Part shown: positions 36,170-48,840 of the stretch, piece after piece
How positions within the stretch are numbered: the stretch's first letter is position 1
Layout of the letters: the number at the start of each line of letters is the position of its first letter
From: Isoetes taiwanensis
Lineage: Eukaryota; Streptophyta; Lycopodiopsida; Isoetales; Isoetaceae
Length of the DNA stretch: 64,000 nucleotides
Assembly (NCBI GenBank): GCA_021234155.1
Contig: JAJEKV010000031.1
Coordinates: forward strand, 2,413,614-2,477,613
Direction of reading: 5' to 3'
The notes under the pieces: model-generated
The model's database searches: none
Told to the model about the DNA's origin: nothing
Seen by the model: only the letters and a program-made list of their open reading frames with translations
Made by a program: the position numbers and the translations under genes

Positions 36170-37683
36170 TTCTTAATAAATTCCACGACGATGTAAATTT
36201 AGACCCGAGTGGAGATATAATCTTGTGCATTTGAATGCACGAAAAATTGTGTTCTCTATAAAAATCAAATCGCTAATTCTCCCTAATGGGAGCATAACTT
36301 TATAAGCTAAGCATGAGCACAGCGGAATTTCGATGAATTTTTCTCATCGTAGATGAAATCCAACGATTCCTAAGCTCTCTACCTGGACAAAAATCCTAGA
36401 AGGCTGCAACATGGATAGCCTCAAATTGCTTCAAAGTCTCAACTCGTATTTTTGCAAATGTGCAAAAAACTCAGTTATTTGGATTGAATGCTAAATGCAT
36501 GAAATCCAACTCGAAGGTCTTGTAGAATCAAGGAGAAGGTAATCATAAATGGAGCAAAGGCTATTACACGTGACTAGTTTACCTTATTTACGACTTCTTT
36601 GCCATCTAGAGGCATGCATCGAATTGTATATTTTTTCTGCATAATACTTCAGCCGGAACACAAAATAGTGTGTTGCATTAGTGATGGACTAGGCTCATAA
36701 AATGACAGTGTGGAAACAGAGTTGCCATCGATGCCATTCACCACTTTAATGAACCAATAGTTCCTTGACGTAGTTAATATCATTATGGATGAAGCAAGCC
36801 ATGAAACATTTGGAAAGGAACAAAGGAAACAACGAAGAGAAATGGTAGTAAAATTAATATACAAATTTAATCCATTGGCTTCAACAACTCTAAATTTACT
36901 TGCTCACTTTTGAGAGGAAAAATCCTATCGTTTCAGTTCAATTCTGAAACATCACTCTAGCTCTTTTCATGACTTAACATGATATTTGTGGAAAGTTCAT
37001 GTAATCTTGGAGAACGACACACATGCAAAACCCCAACATTTGATACACTCTTTAGTTTATTCTTTTGTTCCTTCTCCCATTCTAAGGATTATGAGTTCAC
37101 ACTAGGTTATGCATGGCACACAATCGTACATCACTAAGATCTAAGTCATAGATTTGGGGAACACGTGGTTCCCCTCAACCGAAAAACTTGATCCCTAAGG
37201 TGTGGAACCTTGAAATAACAAGGAATAAGACCCCAACATGTCCAACACTTCCACCTCTCCTGGCAACAGGTTGATCAATTTAGAGGAATAAATAGGGCTC
37301 TAGAGTTGCCTTTGTCAATGGCCATCGTTCTGTTCTATCTTTGAAGTTGCTAAAATCTCCCCTCTCCTCATTGCATCCACACTCTTTGATAAGGGACATC
37401 ACATATCATAAAAAATACTTAGAAGGCATTCTGTTGCGTCCGTCCAGTAGCGATGCGCCACGTGGCGTTGTTTCAAACAAAGAATGTTAGTAAAAAAAAA
37501 TTGATCATGGACCAGAGCTTCTACGACGGATGCTATGTTTCTATTGCTTGTTTACCTTCATTCCGGAGAGTTTACCATGCATTCTGGAGTTTTACCCGCA
37601 TTCTGGAGTGTTTACCAACATTCTTAAGCTTTTTACTTGCATCATCAGAATGCCTCCTAAGCCTTTTCCACGTCACAGGAATA

Positions 37684-37777
37684 TCCGTTTAGGGGACATT
37701 CTTGAGATATCCGTTTAGGGGACATTCCTGAGATGCGCGTCGCCGTGTTCCCATCTCAAGAATGTCCTCTAAACGGA
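37684..37777. repeat. Foldback repeat upstream of the esterase gene
   Basis: TCCGTTTAGGGGACATTCTT occurs twice in tandem (about 37,684 and 37,710). Its reverse complement, AAGAATGTCCTCTAAACGGA, is at about 37,758-37,777. It lies about 230 bp upstream of the likely start codon. Confidence 0.7.
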
Positions 37778-38006
37778 CATTCCTGACAAACTGCAACTAA
37801 TAAATTTTCACGTTACAAGAATGCTCATTTTGGTTTCCATGCCAGGAAGGTGCTAGATAACCGCCTTTGGGTGGAGGGGTTTCCTGGTGGTTTAATTTCG
37901 AACATGTTGATAATGCATTTGTTAGGTTTAAATATTTGAGCGATAACATGGCATTGCGGTACATAAGCGTTTCTTCATTTTTAACAGCAGCAGAGTTGAA
38001 GCCTCC

Positions 38007-39122
38007 ATGGATAACAGCGGCACATATCAATCCGGCCCCATCGATGTGATAATTTTATCTGGGCAAAGCAATATGTCCGGCAGGGGCGGTGTTACGCCCA
38101 AAATCGACGGATCAACTGGCAAGGAATGGGATGGAATTATGCCAGAAGAATGTCGAGCTGAGAAAGGTTCCGTTTTTAGGTTATCAGAAGCTTTAGAATG
38201 GGAAGAAGCTCGAGAGCCGTTACATTCTGATATAGACAAAGGTACTTAACTTCTGGCCCTTTTCTTCGGATTGTTGTAAGGTTTATGAATTTTAAGTATG
38301 CTGATCGACAGGAAAGGTCTGTGGAACTGGTCCGGGGCTTGTATTTTCAAGCTCTGTGATTTCGCCATAGGCGAGATAAGGGCGAAAAAATCAATTCCGA
38401 AAATAGGTTTGGTGCCCTGTGCCATTGGAGGTACATCCATCAAAGAATGGGGAAAGGGGGAGCTGCTTTATGAGCAGATGTTACAGAGAACCAGGGCCGC
38501 TCTAGAAAAAGGAGGTAACTTAAAAGCCCTGCTGTGGTACCAAGGAGAAAGTGATACACTTTCTGAAGACTTGGCCTCTGAATTTGGCCCCAGACTCAAC
38601 AAATTCATCTTGAATCTTAGATCTGATCTCAAGTCTGAAAATTTACCCATCATTCATGTAAGACATAAGCTCTGTCGTTTGTTCTTTCCTTCTGTATTCA
38701 TATTCTTTTTGTGTAGAAAATGAAGTTTTCTGCTATGGTTTGTAACTTGGTTCTCAATGTTTCATTTATCTCTCCTTTTATCTGTTTTTAGTTTCCTTCT
38801 TGTGTGAGGGATTAAGTATTGGTATGTAAGTTGATTTTAATATGTTCTGTACCTGCTTTTCTTTTTTTGTTGTTATTGTATGCAAGGATTAATGTTTTTG
38901 AATTGTCTGTCCAGGTAGGGATTACAGCTGCTAATCATCCCCATCCAGAGCTTCTCTCTCGAAGTCCGGAAAGCTCAAGTTGAGTGCAAGCTTCCAGGAG
39001 TTTATTATGTGGATGCCAAGGGCCTGGCATTGCAGGAAGATGATATCCATCTCACATTGGACGCTCAACTACAGCTCGGTAAAATGCTTGCAGATTCTTA
39101 CGTGGAGAACATATTGCCTTAG
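38007..39122 (+). CDS. SASA-domain carbohydrate esterase (three exons, frame disrupted)
   Basis: Exons 38,007-38,241, 38,312-38,657 and 38,915-39,122 with GT-AG introns. Exon 1 holds the nucleophile block ILSGQSNMSGRGG and the WDGIMPEECR and SEALEWEEAREPLHSDID motifs. Exon 2 holds GKVCGTGPG, GLVPCAIGGTSIKEW and LLWYQGESDTL. Exon 3 holds VDAKGLALQEDDIHLT, with the catalytic Asp/His, and ends ADSYVENILP-stop. This layout matches the plant SASA (DUF303, sialate O-acetylesterase-like) family of roughly 250 residues, which removes acetyl groups from carbohydrates. No signal peptide is seen. The homology-based frame shifts in exon 2 (about 38,358-38,370) and exon 3 (about 38,955-38,961). Using acceptors after 38,370 or 38,927 would restore the frame but drop conserved residues. 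It may be a recent pseudogene, an assembly error, or alternatively spliced. Confidence 0.85.
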
Positions 39123-40538
39123 ACTGGCCTTCCTTGGTTCACATAAATACACCTCATGCATTTTTGCAAGAAGGCCCACTTTGCTTGGAATTGAATTGAT
39201 TTTAATCCTAAATCAACATACTTAAATTGGTTTTTGTTCTAGACGTAAATTGGGTTTTGCTCGTCGAAGTCAAGACAAGGGCCATCAACCAGTTGCTTTC
39301 TTCACAGGCAGAAACCCTAAAATACAGTGGGTATAACATGTGTAAACCATAGAAATGTGCAATTAAGAAACTCAAAGTACATGGAATCATTGAACCGTGC
39401 AATTAGGTAACTCACACTAGTGGGCATCTTAGACGTACATATCAAATACTACACCAAAATCATACGAAAACCTTACTTTAAAGTAGTACAAATATATGTT
39501 TTGCATCACTCAAAAATATTTGAGGTGTACGAATGCAATTGTTCCTTGGTTATAGAATGCGCTCAACCTCCATAGATCTCAAAGACTTTTGCCGGTAAAA
39601 GGAAAATCCTAAGCAACGAAAAGAAGTTGCTCGGTCTTGATAGGCATCTTCTTACTCTGGAACATTTCATCTATATGGATGATGAATTCAACCAGTCCGA
39701 AATGGTTGCTACTAGAAGCTAAACCCTTAGACAATTAGTATTTGTTTGGGCCAAAATGACCTAGTTTATCCAAACATGCCAGAAACTGCAGATATTATTC
39801 ATATTGTCTATAAGCGGTAATACTGGTGTGCCAAAGGTCATTTAAAATGCTTTTAAAGTTGCCCCTAAGGTCAAGCCCTCGCTTGCATAGAAATATGGAA
39901 ATTTCAAGGTATAATGCCAGAATATACCTGTATATTTGACGTGACTAGCATAAACATACTGTAGGGGTCATTCTCCCACAATAAAACCCTGTTGGTCGGT
40001 GGTATGCGCCAATGTTTAGACTGGCAAACTGGCATCTATTTTTCAGCATCCATTTCCAGGACTGCTTCAAATCAGTGAGTCCTGCAATTTTCCTGCTTCA
40101 GTTTCGGAATCAGCTATTTCGAGGAAATTGGGAATTAAGATGATTGTTTTGGGTCAGTGGTTGATCCAAATTAGCAGGATTCAATGAAACGAGTTATTGC
40201 CAAAAAGGCAGTGAGTTAGCGAAGCCGTGCATTTTTGTAGGTCTCGACACAGGCAATACATCATCAATGGCAATAGAAGAACTGGGAAAGCTCATATCGT
40301 AGGGAAATGTATGACGACTAAATGTTGGCACAACAGTTTTGAGTAAAGACGGTAATTTTTCCACATTGTAGTAAATTATCCTCTTCACATAAAAATTTCT
40401 TATCTTATCTTCTAAGTAATCTTCACATATATTATAACTTTTAGGTTGCTTTAAATGATGTGAATGCAATTGACATTGCATTTGATGGGGTTGATAAGAT
40501 TCATGAACCTTATTAAGTTATTGTTATATATGATGGGA
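39123..40538. other. Intergenic, 3' of the esterase gene
   Basis: AT-rich, with no further gene or repeat recognised. It probably includes the esterase 3' untranslated region in its first few hundred bases. Confidence 0.35.
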
Positions 40539-41023
40539 ATTTTTTTAGTTAACACAAACCATTAACACACAACTACCATTAACATTATTAACACAAACCA
40601 TTGCATTTGACACATTTAAATTAAAATCCCCCTTAAACCCCCTTTGGTTTGGGTGCATATTCCCACAGAGGGGTGACGTAAACATTTTTTCATCCGGATG
40701 GGCATATTTGCCCTTTATTCCAAGAATCTGGACCAATTACATAGCAATCCTCGTTTGTAAGGTATGCATGTACAAGTTTTGTATCTTGTATATTAAGATT
40801 TGATAAAATACTATAAGGTTTGAGAGAATGTACTTAATGGTGTTAATTTTGTACATGTATTGTAAATTTTTGGGGCTCTGGCCCCTCGTAACCCGTGTGA
40901 ATATGCACCCAAACCAAAGGGGGTTTAAGGGGGATTTTAATTTAAATGTGTCAAATGCAATGGTTTGTGTTAATAATGTTAATGGTAGTTGTGTGTTAAT
41001 GGTTTGTGTTAACTAAAAAAATT
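40539..41023. repeat. Inverted-arm element, copy B
   Basis: Homologous to 9015-9479. Arms at 40,539-40,680 and 40,886-41,023 match perfectly over about 115 nt by eye. They share TTTGGTTTGGGTGCATATTC with copy A but differ from it at many other places. The centre also aligns (ATCTGGACC, TCCTCGTTTGTA and GTACATGTAT are shared). No coding capacity. Confidence 0.75.
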
Positions 41024-41026
41024 TTT

Positions 41027-41041
41027 GGCCCCTTCGGGGCC
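41027..41041. other. GC hairpin beside inverted-arm copy B
   Basis: GGCCCC-TTC-GGGGCC directly after the A/T run at the right arm, as in copy A. The stem carries a compensating extra C-G pair relative to copy A. Confidence 0.5.
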
Positions 41042-41150
41042 TTAAGGATGGTGTAAAGGTGTAGATATAGACATTACCTAATACTCTAATGATGGATGGA
41101 AGGGCACTAAGAAATCCATAAATGCATGTAACAATTTTAGAAACACTTCT

Positions 41151-41231
41151 GCATGTAATATTGTGCATGTAATATTGTGCATGTAATATTTGTGCATGGA
41201 GATTCCGTAGTGCATGTAATATTGTGCATAT
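41151..41231. repeat. Minisatellite of TGCATGTAATATTG units
   Basis: Four to five 14-15-bp units, partly interrupted by a GGAGATTCCG insertion. Confidence 0.75.
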
Positions 41232-43226
41232 AATCTCTGCATGCATATGAATCATAATAGAAAATTGTAGTAGAGCTAAAAACAAGCCATTAGATTCGAA
41301 GTCCTAATATTAAGTGTGACATAATACCATGATAGATAATAGACAAATGGTAACACATTATTAAAACAGAAAACATTAGTTCAAGACCAAGATTTGAAAA
41401 GAACAAGTGCAACAACAAAACTAAGAATTTAGAAACATGCTAACAATGACAAGACGACCATCATGGAAATTTCTGTTTCTGTAAATTTTTTGCCTACAAA
41501 ATGAACCACCAGGAAGTCAAATCACAATAAATCGATACCTACCTTCTTCAAGCTACATATTCTATATCTTTGGATACAATTGGTTACCCAAGACAATATG
41601 TACTAAGGATACCGTTATAGCATTCTTGCTTTGTATTTGCATGCCTTTGAAGAACTATCAAGAGCTTTTGTTACATCTAGGGTGTTCTTCTTTGATGTGC
41701 ATACATTTTGCGGATCTGCCTTTCTTTACTTGTGCATTGCATGGCAGGGAGATGGATGAACTTGCTGATTTCTTGAAAGACCTTTCTTTCATTAGCATTA
41801 AACTTGGGAGATGGATGAACTTGATCTTCATTTCTACAGTTGGACCTAATCATAATTCTTGAGTTGCTAAGAGGATGGAACCACGGACTTTGGTCTTACT
41901 TTTGGAAGAACTTGGTGTCTCTTGCCGCGTTTTTTGTCAGGAGGCGATGCTGGGAGAGAACAAGCAAGATAAATTAAAGACCTTCATTTCATTATGCATC
42001 CAACATTAAGTTAAGTCCTTCAAAACAAAATTAAGAGGATGAAGGACAAAACGAAATTAAATATAGAAAATGGAATCGCCCATATCGAATCAAAAGCGAA
42101 ATCTTGGGTAGGCGTGAACCAAAATCTAGCAAGAGAATGATAATAATGCGTGGCACCGTTCAATAGCATCGGTCGAAATTTTCGAAAAATAAAAAGACAT
42201 TGGGAGGAATAACAAACTTCGAACACAAAAATCATGCAAAACATATCTCTTGGTGGATTTGCCTACTTATGATCGAAACCCATTTTTATAGAACATTTCC
42301 TTGACCATTTTATACAACATTTCCTTGGGTTTGCATCATCTATTGGAGCTTGTTCCATTACTTCATTGCCCGCGGTAAAAGATCCCATGAAACCTATCGA
42401 TTGGAATCTTTTAAGCGACTTTGATTTGACATTTAAAGAAGAGGTCGTACCTCCTAAAGGAACGTTTCTTCAACTCAATCGGCATCAAAGAGAAGATAGA
42501 AGTCGGCATCCGGTCGGCTTTAGCTTCAAGAAATAAAAATAGAAGCCCGAAAAAAGAAATCCATGACTAGCAAAGGCCCGATCACAATAAAACAACATCA
42601 AGGATCATACATTAAAAAGGCCTCTTTTATTGAAATCTTGGTGCTCCAAATCCCCTTCATAGAGTCAAGGCACTTAGAAATTCCAGTTACCATTTTGTTT
42701 TAGCGTTGCTAACTTTTCTTCCGGCTTCTCGATGTCAGGCCTGCCATTCGATTACATGTAAGCCTTAAGAACAACATCGCTAATCCTACAAAAACACAAA
42801 ATGAAGCCCGGTACATTTATTTTACGGCAAGAACGATGGATATCTGTTGCAACAGTTACGTACCGTAAGGGAGCTGGAGCTGGTCTTTGGTGCTAAAGGC
42901 TAATCCAGGAAATTGAGCTTCATAAGGATAGCCATGTGAAGGGGATGGTCTTAAAGCCGTTAAATCTCTTCCTGTAGCATTCGAATCTAAGCGGGAGGAA
43001 GAAACATTAAATTGGGCGCACCTAATCGTTAAAATTTCCAAAGTCTTCTACTTGAATTTTGTGAGAAGTGCGTAGTTTGCACGGATTTGCTTTGTTATTA
43101 AATTCGGTATACTCAAATTCTTCCATGCAAAACCTCGCGGGCAAATCCGCTGCTTCAAATATCTTTTGCTTGATGGTTCATGGCCAAAGCTTTTTAGGGC
43201 AAAGAATGCCCTAAAATGCTATCCAC

Positions 43227-43285
43227 CAGGCTTGCATGCCTCTAAAATAAAAAAGAGGGCTTGCATGCCTCTAAAATAAAAAGGG
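43227..43285. repeat. 30-bp tandem duplication
   Basis: GGCTTGCATGCCTCTAAAAT is repeated at about 43,229 and 43,258, followed by AAAAAG and G runs. Confidence 0.8.
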
Positions 43286-44184
43286 GGCTTACAAGGTTTG
43301 AGCCCTTGGATGTTAGACCATTGAAAAAAAAAAGCTAAATCAACGACTAAGAAATGGTGCACTCTAGATAAAAGCATTAGTACATCCATTCGAATCCTAC
43401 ATGAAATCTTAGGAAAACCTTTGTGAAAAGCGTGCAAAAACACAAAAGAAACCCCAATTATTATGCTACATATTACAAGCGGATTTATGATTCTAAAAAG
43501 TGCTAGACAATGCGGTGCAACACATACTATGGAGCATGTATGTACCAGATCAAATTTAACTATGCTCCTCATTCTTTATCATGTGAAAGAGTGTGACTAA
43601 ATTTTTCATGTAATAGTTGAAACATTAAAGGGTTGCATATCTGATTGCCAAAATAATCATTAATGTTTTGTAAGCATTTGCGTTTTCACAAAAACATAGG
43701 TTATCTTATTTGGATAGATGAATTTTGTATATCTTTCTTATTAACGTCTTGACATGAAGTATGTTATCTCTAAGTGTTTTGTAGGTTATTGATGCAATGG
43801 CAAAGGGCGTGTTATCTTGGCGGTCGATCAAAAGTGGTTTTAGATGGACTTACCTTTCTTGTCCCAGACTCAAAACCACTTTGACTATAGATAAAATATG
43901 TGCGGTATATCTTATATATTACTAGAAAAAGGTGCCCAGTTCTTTGAAACTTTTTATCGAGCATAAATTGAATGCAAATCTTTGGATGGGTACTAAAAGA
44001 TTAAGGAATGTTAATGTTGGAATTTGTGCAAATGTTTAGAGCACGGATTATGTCAAAGTGCCCATAAGCTCAAGTTGACATTTCTAATGAAAATGCATGA
44101 AAGGATCCATTGAATGTGAAGTAGATGAGTAGCTACATTGCATTCTCTCATTTTACAATGTTTAATCACTTCCCTATGAATGGA

Positions 44185-44214
44185 TTCTATTCTATTCTAT
44201 TCTATTCTATTCTA
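44185..44214. repeat. (TTCTA)n microsatellite with flanking duplication
   Basis: Six TTCTA units. CTATGAATGGAT lies on both sides (about 44,174 and 44,211). Confidence 0.8.
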
Positions 44215-45420
44215 TGAATGGATATGAGGGCGAGTACTGGATTTTTAGGGAGCCAACATCTAAGAAAAAAAATTGGAGCCATCTCCACCATTAGATTAAA
44301 GCAAGCATATCTCGGTCCTCCATCAAATTTAATTTACAAGGGATGGATTTTTTTTGTGTTATGGCTAGCGCCTCAAATATCAAGGAATGTATATGCGGCA
44401 TTGCCAGATATAAAAGTTTCATGTGTTATGGCTAGTGCCTCAAATGTCTAGAAACAATTGCAATGGTGTTAACAAACTAACAGAATGGTCCAGTAGGAAC
44501 AATTGCAATGGTGTTAATAAACTAACGAGAATGGTATCTGCCGGAATGTATACGTGGCGTTGAAAAGTCATGAAATCCAACATCTATTTACGCTTTCTTT
44601 TTATGTAGGCCATGATGAATTTCCTTATGTAGCCTTGATCTCTAGAGGAACTTTGCACATGCTTCAATAGCAATTTATTGCAGATTTTAGACATGTGGTA
44701 TAGACATCTATTGTGACTTTATAATGTGTCTATTTAAGAAAAGTAGCTTTCTCATTCAAAAAGTCAAATAATGCTGCTATGTCTGGCAATTGCCACATCT
44801 AAGACTCTTTCAAAATAACAAAAGTAAGCCCCCTATATTATCATGTTGCCTAATACTTTGACTATTCTGCTTGAAAAGAACCTGATTTTACAACCATATG
44901 GTTCCAGCACAGGCATTTGCACATACAAAATAATAAGGGAGAAAATCAGAATAATCTATGAAGCTTCGATAATCTGAACTTTGAAGCTCTGGACAACATT
45001 TTCCTCTAATGTCCAATCAGAAGCAGAAAGCTGCAAGATTGCATGCTTTTAGCTATGGCCAATTACTAAATGCCCAATTTATTATAAAAGAACTCATGCA
45101 ATTACCAATGTCAGAGCTATTCTGGTCTAAGATAGAAAGAAAAGAAGATCATGCCTAACTCATATTGCTCTTCACTTTCCACTTTCATATTTTTTGAAAA
45201 ACTTGAAAAGTTCCTTATTCATGGAAGGAAAATTAACACAAATTGTCAGATAGCCAAGAAGCAAAAGGCAAAGGTCATACCCGAGTATCATGTCAATAAT
45301 ATCTTCATACTTTATTCTTCTGATGTTCTCGTGCTGGGATGTTTAACTCTAATTGTAACATAGCTTTTAACTGATCAAACAAAATGAACAGTTAGTGATC
45401 TAGCAACTTGCCACTTGCTG

Positions 45421-45480
45421 GAGACTGCTTAAATAAATTGCTTCACTGCATTCTTTCTTTCCAGGGCAAGGGGCTTCCAT
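45421..45480. repeat. 60-bp dispersed duplicate, copy 1
   Basis: Matches 48,780-48,840 except for a few changes (AGACTGCTTAAATAAATTGC is shared). Flanking sequences differ. No coding family is recognised. Confidence 0.75.
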
Positions 45481-48400
45481 TATTACATCAGTAAGAGCAG
45501 GCCCCGCCATGAAATATGCAGTGATATGCATGAACAAGGCAGCCATAAGATGCAAGAGAGGCTTCACAACATCCAATTGTTCCCATCATACTTTGGATTC
45601 CAACCATCCCATGCATCTTCTGCTTTTACTTGGCACTTGAGCGTGGATCAGTGCAAGTTTTTTATATCCAGACTATCTGATATCATGAGCATCCACAATT
45701 GATTGCAAGATTTCTTTGACAAAAATACCAAAAAAGAACTTGCATTGGAAAAAAACACGCGTTTTCATTCCAATATGAATGCCCATTCAATCCTTTTGTT
45801 CGATGAACTGTAAAGCAAAGAAGGATAGCAGATAGAGGAATGCAACAATAAAATATAGAAAATGTGGACAATATAGTATAGTCTTGGCAAGGTCCTATAG
45901 ATACTATATGGCATAACTAATTATACAGTATCACAATTAAATCCAGTTTAATAAAACCATTTCAAAAACCTATTAAAATCTTTTAATAGAACTTATTTCA
46001 AGTGTCCTACCATCTATTTGTTACTTGTTCATGATAGGGGTCAAAAATAAAATGAAGAGGAGAGGCATTATAGACATAGATTCAATGCAAGCATGCAGAA
46101 TGATCAATACCCATGGTTTCTAGGCAGTTGTCCTTCCTAATTGGCAATGATATCATTAGGGGTGCTTCACATGTGTGGTTGAGCATCATGAGTCGACAGT
46201 TAGCCACGAATGGCTGGCCATTATATGCAGCTGCCAGCCAAGGCTTGGCACGGAAAAGTTGGGCACCATTGTGACAATGTTGTTGCATTTAAATGACCCC
46301 TAAATGGAAGTATCAATGTAAAAGGCAACACAACAATTTTCCCTTAAAATAAATTTCCCCTTAAAATGAAGAGGTACAGATGGACGGACCGATGTATGAT
46401 GTTTTATTACGTCTTTTTGAGACCTAATAGTAGGCCTATAAGACAATGAAATACAAAAATATATCCAAAACAAAGAGAATTCCTCTACTCTTCAAACTGG
46501 CCATCTCATCAATACAATCCTCTTCCAACTCCCTCCTATCAAAGTTGGCATGCTTAAGACTCTTCATGGTAGCAAATCCCATGTTAAGGCATCCCAAATT
46601 CTCCTGCAAGCCAAACTACATGTTAGAGAACCATGACATTCACGTGAATAACTTGATAAATCCGGCATCTCAATTCATTTCCCGCTTGACAAAATACCTG
46701 GCTCTACCTTGTTAAGATATGAACACGGACCAAGAAACACACAACAAAAATTCTAATTGATCTTAGGCTTTACAGTTTTATATGTCATTGTCTTGGATAT
46801 GAGCCCACAAAAACCTCAAATATCCAGAGGAGCAAGAAGAGGCCAGAGCAGAGAATATAGAATGTCAAACCGTTTAAGAAAGCATTTTGCAAAGAAAACG
46901 TCCTATCGGAGAGAATCTGAGAATAGCTAGTTTAAGAAAGCATTTTGTGGCTCCTTAACCTGCTCCAGATCAAATCCATGACAAATCGCCCACGACGCAA
47001 GAGGAGGTGGGCCAGTCTGAGAATAGCAAACCTGTTTAAGAAAGGATTTTCTTGGAGAAAGAGCTCGAATCCCTTAACCCTATTAAGGGGAGGAAGAGAT
47101 CTTGAAGCAGGGTAAACATCAAAAACCAAGCAAGAAACACATAGTAAGAAACATACAAAGATCGGCCAGAAACACTAATGCAAGAAAGTAAAAAGAGATT
47201 TACAATCGATTCTGAGACCTTGTGAATCTTGGGATTAACTTTGCACCACCTGACATCTCTAACTTCATTACAAATATAAGCCCAGCGATTGCTTCATCTC
47301 CAAGCTCCCTCCAATTTAACAACTTAATAAGTCTTAATCGCCAATGTCGTAAGAAAGGCAAAACAATTTTAATCACAGAAATCAAATGCAACCAAGTCAT
47401 GAGACATGGGAAGGGAAGAGGGATGAGCAAACCAAGCATTTGCAAAACATCATAAACATTGGTGTTTTATAACGGTGAGTACATTAGAGCCCTCTGATGA
47501 CAAAATGGAAACTCCAAGGTTGGATTGGCCCTTATCGTCCCAATATATGAGCAACAGGCAAGGGATGACAACAAGAACGGGAATATTAACAGACACCATA
47601 AGAAGTGGGACACCCAAGAATGTATCAATGTCAGCTTGGCTCTGCTATTTTGCTCAAACTCAAAGTGCTCTACCACTCCATTCCTAAGATCAAAATCTTT
47701 ATCCTCATCTTCAAAGCCTACTAGGAGCATTAAATGTTACTTGTATATTCTTCTTCCCACCTTTAATTCTCGTTTCAAGTGTTTCCTTGCCTTTTAATTT
47801 GTACATAATTGAGACAGATTTTTAGCAAATATAGAAACTAAAGGGTCTTGCATTTGTACTGCTGTAAGTAATTGATATAGATAAAGTTTGTTTGATACTT
47901 GAAAGTTAAAAAGAAATGATGAACAATAACATAAGAAGAGAATGACTTACACTTGCGAGCAAAAATTCATCACAAATGACCAAATGATTCTACAATGAGT
48001 GCAGACCTTACTGCAAGTGGGTGTAACATGCATTTGCCTTCAATGACAGCAGCCCTACTGCAAGTGCAGCTTATAAGAGTCCATACCATGTACATGATCT
48101 AAGTTCTGTCCATGTCTAAAAAACCAAGCCTATACATATTGTTCATAAGCTCTGGGGTTTAAATAGAAAGATAAGACCTAGGTGTAATGGAACAAAGAGG
48201 CTCTCTGATGCCCCAATCTTTGAAATACAAGCTAACTGCAATCTCTAGTCTATCTAACACAAAACCAATGGCAAAGAAGAAGTCCCCTTACCTAGTCACG
48301 GACTCACGAGTAGCGATTATCCTCGGCCCTGCCGACTTGTCATTGCAAAGAGATCCACACTTTGTTCCGAGAAAAAAACGCCAAACAAAGCATAGTTTTG

Positions 48401-48779
48401 AAAGACAAGCTGCAGCACTGATTGCAATAACACAAACTGGTCTTCAACACTATGCAAGTGCAACCAGTTGTATGAACTGGTAAACATCTTTACATCTATA
48501 GATAGATTTCATACCAAAATAAAATACCAGGGAAAAAAACTAAGATTAAATGCACATGCTATTATCGTTTGGGATGTTCCACCCTTTTTTTAGGGCCATT
48601 CAGATTGCAGCATTTTATACGGAATATCTCATATGAGCGCTCTAGGCCATTCCCTGCAAATGAAGATTGTGTCAAACAACTAAGTTTTGACCCCATGAGG
48701 TCAAGTGCCAGAGCAAATATAACTCAATGGTTGTCAATGCTTGGCATAACTGGCCAGAATCAATTCCAGATAAGTGCTA

Positions 48780-48840
48780 GAGACTGCTTAAATAAATTGC
48801 TTCACTGCATCCTTTCTTTCGAGGGCAAAAGGGCTTCCAT
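48780..48840. repeat. 60-bp dispersed duplicate, copy 2
   Basis: Same orientation as copy 1, 3.36 kb downstream. Here it falls in an open frame (48,569-48,850) of unknown product. Confidence 0.75.

Larger units (their letters stand above)
32753..38006. other. Intergenic region, no gene recognised
   Basis: Unique-looking DNA. A short open frame at 34,504-34,677 ends ...KKLVRGFVL and follows an acceptor-like site; it has no recognised domain. Two foldback repeats (36,084-36,169 and 37,684-37,777) are listed separately. Confidence 0.35.
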
